DNA of 33,692 nt. Origin: Planctomycetota bacterium. Its GTDB lineage: Bacteria; Planctomycetota; Planctomycetia; Gemmatales; Gemmataceae. The stretch lies in assembly GCA_016873095.1 (NCBI GenBank), contig VGYC01000068.1:1-33692 (forward strand). The letters are read 5' to 3'. Positions 27,483 through 33,692 of this stretch are shown piece by piece. A program made the translations under genes and the position numbers. The notes beneath the pieces are model-generated. The model worked only from the letters and a program-made list of their open reading frames with translations. It ran no database searches and was not told where the DNA came from. The stretch's first letter is position 1; the number at the start of each line of letters is the position of its first letter.

Positions 27483-27883
27483 GGTGTTGGCTCCTTCGCC
27501 GACCGGGCCGAGCAAGTCCTCCTTTACTAAATCTGGCCTTGGACTCCGTAATCAGGCAAAACCCTTGCCCAATGTCCTATTTTAAACGCAAATTTTACGG
27601 AAACCGACCCAGGGGACAACATTTTGCAAATTGTGGCCCTGTCCCAGTTATCCCAACCGGCAATCCTTGACATGTCATCATTTTGATAAATACTGTGTCT
27701 GACAGATTACGAACCGCGCTGCTTTCGTTGGCGTTCCCTACCGCCGCAATGATAGGCAGATAGACGTAAAGCATTCATTTGCAGGACATTGCACGATCGA
27801 TCCCTGGCATTTCCTGGGTCCGGCATCTGGATTGCAAATCACTTTCGATACAGAACCTGGACTTTAAACGACGGGAGAGTGCC
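27483..27883. promoter_or_regulatory. Divergent promoter region of the biosynthetic locus
   Basis: This gap of about 400 bases is visibly more AT-rich than its surroundings and separates the divergent PKS-NRPS and NRPS genes, so it must hold promoters for both. On the plus strand a perfect TTGACA (27667-27672) has only a weak -10 (TACTGT, 27691-27696). A sigma-54-like element, CGGCATC-N4-TTGCA (27821-27836), keeps the GG and GC pairs at correct spacing 48 bases before the NRPS start. On the minus strand a TAAAAT hexamer (near 27569-27574) could be a -10. No operator palindrome is obvious. No coding frame is supported here. Confidence 0.45.
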
Positions 27884-30800
27884 GTGACCAGTACAATTAG
27901 ACGCAACGCCGAGCGCAGTTTTGGGCAACGAATTGCACGGGCGAATGAGGGATCTGTACTTCGAGTCAGCCAGTCACGTCTCATGCAATGCTTGTCGCAC
28001 GGCCAGAGAGCGCTTTGGTTCATGCAGCAACTGAACCCAGGCAGCGCGGCTTACAACGAGTCCTTCGCGTGGCGAATTCACTCACCCTTGAATGTGGACG
28101 CTCTTCGACAGGCGTTTCAGTGGATCGTCGATCGGCATCCGGTCCTGAAAACAACTTTTCCCTCGCGCGGGGGACAACCGCTGCAGTGCATCCATGGTCG
28201 CGTCATCCTGCCGTTTGCCCATGTGGATGCTTCCGGCTGGGATGCCGCCAAGCTCGATTCTGTTATTACGACTGAGGCGCATCGCACGTTCGACCTGGAG
28301 CGCGATGCTCCCATCCGCCTCCTGATTGCCAGCATCTCCCCCAATGAGCATGTCATGTTGCTGGTGATGCACCACATCGCCATGGACCTGTGGTCGCTGG
28401 GTGTGATGCTGGAGGACCTGCGTGTGCTGTACGATGCGGCGCGCAAGGGCTTCTCTCCGCCGGCCCAACGCAAGCAAAGTGCCTATGCCGAATTCATCAG
28501 CAAGCAGGCAGACATGCTGGCCGGGCCGGAAGGCAAGAAGCTGGCCGACTACTGGGAACACCAGCTTGCCGGTGAACTGCCCGTGCTGAACCTGCCGACC
28601 GACAATCCTCGGCCGTCGGTGCAGTCACAGAGGGGGGCCAGCTTCAACTTCGACATCGACGACGACCTCGCCGAATCCGTCCGCGAGTTCGCCAAGGGCG
28701 AGGGCGTGACGCCATACATGGTCGTTCTGGCTGTTTACCAGGTCTTGCTGCATCGCTACACAGGGCAAGATGACATCCTGGTCGGTTCCCCGACGGCGGG
28801 CCGCGTCCGTCCGGAGTTCCGCCGCACGATCGGCTACTTCGTCAATCCGGTAGTGCTCCGCGGAGACGTGAGCGGCAACCCAACCTTCAAAGAATTCCTG
28901 TCGCGCATCCGCCGTACGGTACTCGGCGCGCTTGGGCATCAAGAGTATCCGTTCCCGTTGCTGGTGGAGAAGCTGCAGCCTGTTCGCGATCCCAGCCGAT
29001 CGCCGCTGTTCCAGGCTAATTTTGCCTGGGAGAGACCGATTGGCGGCATCGACGGCCGTCGGGATCGCAACGGCTCGCTCATCACCGGCTTCCGTCTCGG
29101 CGACCTGCAACTTGAGTCGTACCCGCTGAAACTGGAAGCGACGAAGTTTGACCTCACGCTGATGGTGATGGAGACGGGCCGGTCGTTGTCCGGCACGTTC
29201 CATTACAATCGCGACCTTTGGCATGCCGATTCCATCTCTCGCATGGCCGGCCACTTCCGCATGTTGCTCCGCGGCATCGTTGCCCATCCGGAGCGCCCCG
29301 TCGGCGAATGGGAGATGCTCACCGCTCCGGAAAAGCAGCAACTGATTGAATGGAACGACACTGCTCGCGAGTTTCGCGCAGGCGTGTGCATCCAGCGCCT
29401 CGTCGAGGAGCAGGTTGACAGGACCCCTGACGCGACTGCGGTTGCCTTCGACGGCGGCTTGCTTTCGTACCGGGCGCTCAACGAGCGGGCCAACCAGCTC
29501 GCCCGCCACTTGCAGACTCTCGGTGTCGGTCCGGAGACATGCGTCGGCGTTTTCATGGAGCGGTCGCCCGAGACGGTCGTGGCCATTCTCGGCATTCTGA
29601 AGGCCGGCGGCGCTTATGTCCCGCTCGACCCCGTCTATCCAAAGGACCGGCTGGCCTTCATGGTGGAAGATGCGGCCATGGCGGTGATCGTGACGCACAG
29701 CAAGCTTGAAACCGAGCTGCCGCCGAATCAGGCGCGCATCGTATCGCTGGACACGGATTGGCCGGCAATCGTCCATCACGACAGGGACAACCTCGGCACG
29801 CAAATGACAGCCGATAACCTCGCCTACGTCATCTTCACCTCCGGCTCAACCGGCAAGCCGAAGGGCGTGCTGGTGACGCACCGCGGCATCGGCAATCTTG
29901 CCCAGGCGCAGATCCGCGCCTTCGAGGTAACCGCCGAGAGCCGGGTGCTGCAATTCGCATCACTGAATTTCGACGCCTCGGTGTCGGAGATCGTGATGTC
30001 CTTGTGCGCCGGGGCGACTCTCGTCCTGGGCACTCCCGAGAGCCTGCTGCCTGGCCCCGGCCTGACGCGGCTCATTCAAGAGGAGTCCATCTCGATCGTG
30101 ACGCTGCCGCCATCGGTGCTGGCCAACATGCCGGCGGATGCGTTCCCGAACCTACGCACGGTGGTGGCGGCAGGCGAGGCTTGCCCGGCCGAGATCGTGG
30201 CCCGCTGGGCCCCCGGCCGCAAGTTCCTCAACGCCTATGGGCCGACCGAGAATACCGTGTGTGCCAGCATGGCCGTTTGCCAGCCCAACGGCCGGCGTCC
30301 GACCATCGGCAAGCCGATGGACAATGTCCAGATTTTCATTCTGGATTCACGCCGCCAGCCGGTGCCGGTCGGTGTGCCCGGGGAGTTGCACATCGGCGGC
30401 ATCGGCCTGGCGCGCGGCTATCTCAATCGACCCGAGTTGACGGCCGAGAAGTTCATCCCGCACCCGTTCAGCGCCGAGCCGGGCGCTCGCCTCTATCGCA
30501 CCGGCGACCTGGCCCGCTGGCAGGCTGACGGCTCGATCGACTTCCTCGGACGAATCGACCACCAGGTCAAGATTCGTGGCTTCCGCATCGAGCTCGAGGA
30601 GATCGAGGCCACGCTCTTGCAGCATCCGGAGATCAGCGAGGCCGTCGTCATGGCACGCGCCGAAGACGGCGTCGACAAGCGGCTGGTTGCCTACTATGTG
30701 GCCGGCGAGATGGCGGCTCCGTCCATCACCGAGCTGCGTCGCTTCCTGAAGGAGAGCTTGCCAGAGCACATGATTCCGGCTGTGTTCGTGCGCATGGACG

Positions 30801-31114
30801 CCTTGCCACTGTCGCCCAACGGCAAGGTGGATCGCAAGAAGCTGCCGGCGCCAAGCGCCGACCGCCCAGAGCTCGAGCAAAAGTTCATCGCGCCGGAAAC
30901 GGAGACGCAGCGTGCCCTGGCCGGCATCTGGGCCGGCATCCTGGGCATCGACAAGGTCGGCATCCACGACAATTTCTTCGAGCTGGGCGGCGCCTCGATC
31001 CAGGTGCTGCAGGTCGCCGAGCGTGCGCAGGAGGCCGGCCTTCCCCTGGCGCCCGAGCACATGTTCCAGTTCCAGACAATCGCCGAGCTCGAAGCCGTCC
31101 TTTTTCAGGGGTAG
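27884..31114 (+). CDS. Stand-alone NRPS module (C-A-PCP, no thioesterase)
   Basis: 1076 residues from GTG 27884, which follows GGGAGAG; a TTG at 27779 in frame has weaker support. The condensation domain (about 35-480) starts with CLSHGQRALWFMQQ and has HHIAMDL at 163-169 in place of HHxxxDG. The adenylation domain (about 505-987) has IFTSGSTGKPKG, NFDASVSEI, NAYGPTENTVCAS, YRTGDLARW and NGKVDRKKLP. By eye the binding-pocket residues read D-A-S-T-V-A-A-V-C-K, which from memory matches a published Tyr signature. The carrier domain has Ser1038 in FELGGASIQ. There is no TE or docking domain I can recognise. Its C and A domains are close relatives of those in the divergent hybrid synthase, so the two presumably act in one pathway, this one loading an amino acid. 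Confidence 0.93.
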   Translation: MTSTIRRNAERSFGQRIARANEGSVLRVSQSRLMQCLSHGQRALWFMQQLNPGSAAYNESFAWRIHSPLNVDALRQAFQWIVDRHPVLKTTFPSRGGQPLQCIHGRVILPFAHVDASGWDAAKLDSVITTEAHRTFDLERDAPIRLLIASISPNEHVMLLVMHHIAMDLWSLGVMLEDLRVLYDAARKGFSPPAQRKQSAYAEFISKQADMLAGPEGKKLADYWEHQLAGELPVLNLPTDNPRPSVQSQRGASFNFDIDDDLAESVREFAKGEGVTPYMVVLAVYQVLLHRYTGQDDILVGSPTAGRVRPEFRRTIGYFVNPVVLRGDVSGNPTFKEFLSRIRRTVLGALGHQEYPFPLLVEKLQPVRDPSRSPLFQANFAWERPIGGIDGRRDRNGSLITGFRLGDLQLESYPLKLEATKFDLTLMVMETGRSLSGTFHYNRDLWHADSISRMAGHFRMLLRGIVAHPERPVGEWEMLTAPEKQQLIEWNDTAREFRAGVCIQRLVEEQVDRTPDATAVAFDGGLLSYRALNERANQLARHLQTLGVGPETCVGVFMERSPETVVAILGILKAGGAYVPLDPVYPKDRLAFMVEDAAMAVIVTHSKLETELPPNQARIVSLDTDWPAIVHHDRDNLGTQMTADNLAYVIFTSGSTGKPKGVLVTHRGIGNLAQAQIRAFEVTAESRVLQFASLNFDASVSEIVMSLCAGATLVLGTPESLLPGPGLTRLIQEESISIVTLPPSVLANMPADAFPNLRTVVAAGEACPAEIVARWAPGRKFLNAYGPTENTVCASMAVCQPNGRRPTIGKPMDNVQIFILDSRRQPVPVGVPGELHIGGIGLARGYLNRPELTAEKFIPHPFSAEPGARLYRTGDLARWQADGSIDFLGRIDHQVKIRGFRIELEEIEATLLQHPEISEAVVMARAEDGVDKRLVAYYVAGEMAAPSITELRRFLKESLPEHMIPAVFVRMDALPLSPNGKVDRKKLPAPSADRPELEQKFIAPETETQRALAGIWAGILGIDKVGIHDNFFELGGASIQVLQVAERAQEAGLPLAPEHMFQFQTIAELEAVLFQG

Positions 31115-31137
31115 CCACCACGCGAAATCTCTGAAGC

Positions 31138-31175
31138 GGAGCACGATCGATTTCCCACGATCATCGTACGCTCCG
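31138..31175 (+). terminator. Imperfect hairpin after the NRPS gene
   Basis: GGAGCACGAT near 31138 pairs with ATCGTACGCTCC ending near 31175, with a two-base bulge, starting about 25 bases beyond the NRPS stop. There is no T-run. It could end or slow transcription between the NRPS and the KAS III fusion gene. Confidence 0.35.
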
Positions 31176-31210
31176 CGCGCGGCAACGATTACACGCAGAT
31201 ATTCAGGAGA

Positions 31211-31269
31211 CCACCGGTTGTCCGACCGGTGGACGGGCGGAAGGGCGGCGGGATCGGTTCCCGCCGCCC
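31211..31269 (+). repeat. Two perfect hairpins in the NRPS-KAS III gap
   Basis: CCACCGGT/ACCGGTGG (31211-31218, 31225-31232) has a 6-nt loop. An 11-bp perfect stem, 31243-31253 with 31259-31269, closes the loop TCGGT. Both are GC-rich and would be stable in RNA. They may act as a terminator or processing site, or be part of the dispersed repeat that continues to about 31330. Confidence 0.6.
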
Positions 31270-31281
31270 GACTCCGCGCTC

Positions 31282-31330
31282 CGTAGCCACAGATGCCAGC
31301 TTGTGAGCTTGCAAGGGCGGACAAGATGGC
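31282..31330. repeat. Dispersed repeat unit, second copy
   Basis: 31282-31311 resembles 5922-5952, sharing CGTAGCC and GCCAGCTTG-GAGCTTG with one indel and a few changes. Inside, GCCAGCTTGT pairs with a downstream ACAAGATGGC with one mismatch. The two copies lie 25 kb apart beside unrelated genes, which points to a dispersed intergenic family. Confidence 0.5.
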
Positions 31331-31386
31331 AGCTTGTCACCAAGCCCTGGCCTACAATAATCACCACCCGTAACAGGAGACCGGAC

Positions 31387-33369
31387 ATGATAGTCGAAAG
31401 CATGGGAGTTTATCTGCCGCCACGCTCGGTCACCACCGAAGAGATCACACGCGGCTGCAAGAAACCGCTCAGCTTCCCGCTGGAAAAGATGACCGGCATC
31501 CACACGCGGCGCATGGCCGGCGACACCGAGTTCTCTATCGATCTCGCCCGCAGAGCAATCGACGAGTGCCTGGCGCTGTCGCGGCACACGGCGGACGACA
31601 TCGATCTGTTGATTTGCTGCAACATCTCGCGCGTCGATGGCCCGGATCACAAGACCACGTTCGAGCCGAGCACAGCCATCCGGCTGCGCGATCACTTCAA
31701 GCTGAAGAACGCCATCGTCTTCGACGTGTCCAACGCCTGTGCCGGCGTGTTCACGGGCATGGTGATGGCCGAGGGCTATCTCCGCACCGGGGCGGCACGC
31801 CGGGCCCTGGTCGTCAGCGGCGAGTATATCACTCATCTCACGAAAACCGCTCAGCAAGAAATCGACAACTTCATGGACCCACGCATTGCCTGCCTGACCG
31901 TCGGCGATTCCGGCGTGGCTCTCCTATTGGAACCGACAACGGACCCGAAGGTCGGTTTCCAGGCGCTGAGCCTGTACACACTCGGCAAGTATCACACTTA
32001 CTGCGTCGCCAAGCCGACCGACCAGGAGCATGGCGGCGCCATCATGGTCACGGATCCGATCAAAAGCTCGGCGATCGCCATCAACCAGGCCGTCGAGCAT
32101 TCCACCGAAGTGCTTCGGAAAGCAAACTGGCCCATCGAGACGGCCAGTCATCTGATCATGCATCAGACTTCGTCCACGGCGCTCAACGGTGCGGCCCGTG
32201 AGATCAACCAGCGCTTTGGCAAGAACGCCCTCGCCCCCGAAAAGGTCGTCAACAACATTGCCGAGCGCGCCAACACCGCGACCACGACCCACTGGGTCGC
32301 CGTCATGGACCAGATTCTCACCAACAAGATCAACCAGGGCGACCGCGTCATCTTCGGCGTGAGCGGCTCCGGACAGATCACCGGGACCGCGCTCTATGTC
32401 TTCGACGATCTGCCGGACCGTATCCGCGCGAAGACAAAGAGCCGGACAGGATCGGAAGTCCGCGTCACGGAGCAAGCAACCGCAGTGCGGGTGCGCATCG
32501 AGAGCGTGGGCACGGCCGGCGACGATGTGCCGCGCACCAGCATCCCGCTGGCGAAGTCGGCCGCCGAGGATTGCCTGTCGCGCTCCGGCCATGAGCGTGG
32601 CGATATCGACTTGCTACTCTTTGCCGGCGTGTATCGCGACGATTTCATCTGCGAGCCGGCCATCGCCGCCATGCTGGCCGGCGAACTGAAGATCAACGAC
32701 GACGTCGAGGCCGTCAAGAAGCGCAAGACGTTCGCACTCGACGTCTTCAACGGCGGCATCGGCTTCCTGAACGCGTGCCACGCGGCTACCAAGCGTATCC
32801 AGGCGGGGTTGACGGGACGCGCCATGGTCGTCGCCAGCGAGATCGAGAACAACGCGCCGCGCGGCGCCCCGGTGCGGCGCGGAGTCCGCGAGACTGGCAG
32901 CGCCATGATCCTCGATGCCGAAGGGGACGGGAAGACCGGCTTCGGCAGGTTTCATTTCCACTACGACACGCAACACCTGGCCGACGTGCAAGCCCACACC
33001 ATCTTTGCCGACGGCAAGACCACCCTTGGCGTGGAGTTGAAGCCGGACCGCGACCGCCATCTCATCGCGACCATCGTCCAGGGCGTGCACGCCCTCTTGA
33101 AGCAAGAGGGCATCGGCCTGGACCGCATCAAGGCGATCTTCCCGCCGCAGGTGTCGCCGGACTTCGTCGGCGACCTGGCGAAGGCGCTCGATGTACCGTG
33201 CGAGCGCATGATCGATGTCTCGCTCGCGGGCGAGGACCTGTTCACGTCAGCGTTGCCGTTCGCGCTGCGCAAGGCTCAGGAAGAGAAGAGGGTGCAGCCG
33301 GGTGATATTGGCTTGCTCATCGCGGCGGGCGCGGGCAACCAGGTGGGCTGCGCGATTTATTACTTCTAG
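31387..33369 (+). CDS. Fused tandem KAS III-like protein (active half + degenerate half)
   Basis: 660 residues from ATG 31387, preceded by AGGAGA. Residues 1-342 are a full KAS III/thiolase-fold ketosynthase with Cys118 in SNACAG, His259 in IMHQTSS and Asn296 in ERANTATTTH, plus the family's GDSGVALLL and GSGQITG. Residues 365-660 repeat the fold, but the Cys position is Gly457 (FNGGIG), the His position is Pro587 (FPPQVS) and the Asn is lost, so this half cannot catalyse condensation. Free-standing KAS III enzymes are homodimers of about 330 residues; a fused active-inactive pair mimics a heterodimer, as in PqsC/PqsB. It lies 272 bases after the NRPS module on the same strand, so acyl priming, acyl transfer or chain joining for that pathway is likely but inferred. 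Confidence 0.88.
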   Translation: MIVESMGVYLPPRSVTTEEITRGCKKPLSFPLEKMTGIHTRRMAGDTEFSIDLARRAIDECLALSRHTADDIDLLICCNISRVDGPDHKTTFEPSTAIRLRDHFKLKNAIVFDVSNACAGVFTGMVMAEGYLRTGAARRALVVSGEYITHLTKTAQQEIDNFMDPRIACLTVGDSGVALLLEPTTDPKVGFQALSLYTLGKYHTYCVAKPTDQEHGGAIMVTDPIKSSAIAINQAVEHSTEVLRKANWPIETASHLIMHQTSSTALNGAAREINQRFGKNALAPEKVVNNIAERANTATTTHWVAVMDQILTNKINQGDRVIFGVSGSGQITGTALYVFDDLPDRIRAKTKSRTGSEVRVTEQATAVRVRIESVGTAGDDVPRTSIPLAKSAAEDCLSRSGHERGDIDLLLFAGVYRDDFICEPAIAAMLAGELKINDDVEAVKKRKTFALDVFNGGIGFLNACHAATKRIQAGLTGRAMVVASEIENNAPRGAPVRRGVRETGSAMILDAEGDGKTGFGRFHFHYDTQHLADVQAHTIFADGKTTLGVELKPDRDRHLIATIVQGVHALLKQEGIGLDRIKAIFPPQVSPDFVGDLAKALDVPCERMIDVSLAGEDLFTSALPFALRKAQEEKRVQPGDIGLLIAAGAGNQVGCAIYYF

Positions 33370-33397
33370 TGCCTCCTCAAAGCTAGAATTTCGGGTT

Positions 33398-33457
33398 GGG
33401 TGCCATGGCCACGGCCTTGCGTGGCCATGCTCACCCAAAGCGGTGAGCATGGCACCC
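33398..33457. repeat. Nested palindromic element with alternative stems
   Basis: Three perfect stems overlap: 33404-33413 with 33420-33429 (10 bp), 33424-33435 with 33442-33453 (12 bp), and 33398-33407 with 33448-33457 (10 bp). The first two share bases 33424-33429, so they exclude each other. It lies between the KAS III fusion stop and the IS66 transposase end. It may be a terminator for both convergent genes or a dispersed palindromic repeat. Confidence 0.65.
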
Positions 33458-33474
33458 CAAAAAGACGTATTGGT

Positions 33475-33692
33475 TCACGGCGCGGGCAATAGAGATATTG
33501 CCCTTTGTTGATTGTGGTGGGCTTGGACTGCCTCGACAAGCCAGTCGAAGACGTTGCAGGATTGGCGGCGGCAGGTTTCGATGACAGTCAGCAGTCGCTC
33601 GACGAACTGACTGCCGGACGCTGATTGCGTGCCGAACGAGAGCTTCCGCCAGATGACCGCGTGCCGCAGCGCTTGCTCGGCGGCATTGTTGG
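33475..33692 (-). CDS. IS66-family transposase, C-terminal end (runs off window)
   Basis: Reading the minus strand from the window edge gives 71 residues ending at TGA (33475-33477). The peptide begins NNAAEQALRHAVIWRKLSFG and continues through TQSASGSQFVERLLTVIETCRRQ, the conserved C-terminal block of IS66-type DDE transposases; the Glu in NNAAE is the third catalytic acid. The rest of the gene lies beyond the window, so integrity cannot be judged. It ends about 105 bases after the KAS III fusion gene, convergent with it, and may mark the right edge of the biosynthetic locus. No terminal inverted repeat of the insertion sequence was identified on this side. Confidence 0.88.
   Translation of the reverse strand, partial: NNAAEQALRHAVIWRKLSFGTQSASGSQFVERLLTVIETCRRQSCNVFDWLVEAVQAHHNQQRAISLLPAP

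Overview
The window reads as a planctomycete chromosome segment, most likely Gemmata-like. That is an inference from the gene families: a DUF1501 protein with a Tat-type N-terminus, a DUF1559 pilin-like protein, a Uma2-family nuclease fold, a PilZ protein, and a very large Ser/Thr kinase fused to WD40 repeats. The DNA is GC-rich, so long antisense shadow frames occur under every large gene.

Left end (1-3343): an intact tRNA-Lys(TTT) is followed by a compact integrated element of about 3.2 kb. A 50-bp perfect direct repeat (78-127 and 3294-3343) begins exactly at the 5' edge of the tRNA anticodon stem and marks attL and attR. Inside lie a complete tyrosine recombinase reading toward the tRNA, a 5'-truncated amidinotransferase remnant, a small secreted basic protein coupled to a PDZ-less Deg/trypsin-like protease, and a Pmp3/YqaE-type membrane peptide. 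No replication or conjugation genes are visible.

Middle (3435-16763): ordinary chromosomal genes. In order these are DUF1501, DUF1559 (minus), a 3' scrap of a second DUF1501 copy, a secreted metzincin-like zinc protease (minus), a PilZ protein (minus), a ParC/GyrA-type topoisomerase A subunit, a Uma2 protein, and a transmembrane Ser/Thr kinase with about 16 WD40 repeats. Several gene gaps hold strong inverted repeats.

Right half (16902-33369): a biosynthetic locus. A single minus-strand gene of about 10.6 kb encodes a hybrid PKS-NRPS with domains KS-AT-DH-ER-KR-ACP-C-A-PCP-TE. Across a divergent gap of about 0.4 kb lies a plus-strand stand-alone NRPS module (C-A-PCP, no TE). It is followed by an unusual protein made of two fused KAS III-like domains: the first keeps the Cys-His-Asn triad and the second has lost it. 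Together they suggest a small lipopeptide- or acyl-amino-acid-type product released by the TE, with the KAS III fusion supplying or joining an acyl chain. The product and order of action are inference. No phosphopantetheinyl transferase, transporter or regulator is visible, so those would lie outside the window. The right edge holds a nested palindrome and the C-terminal end of an IS66-type transposase that runs off the window.
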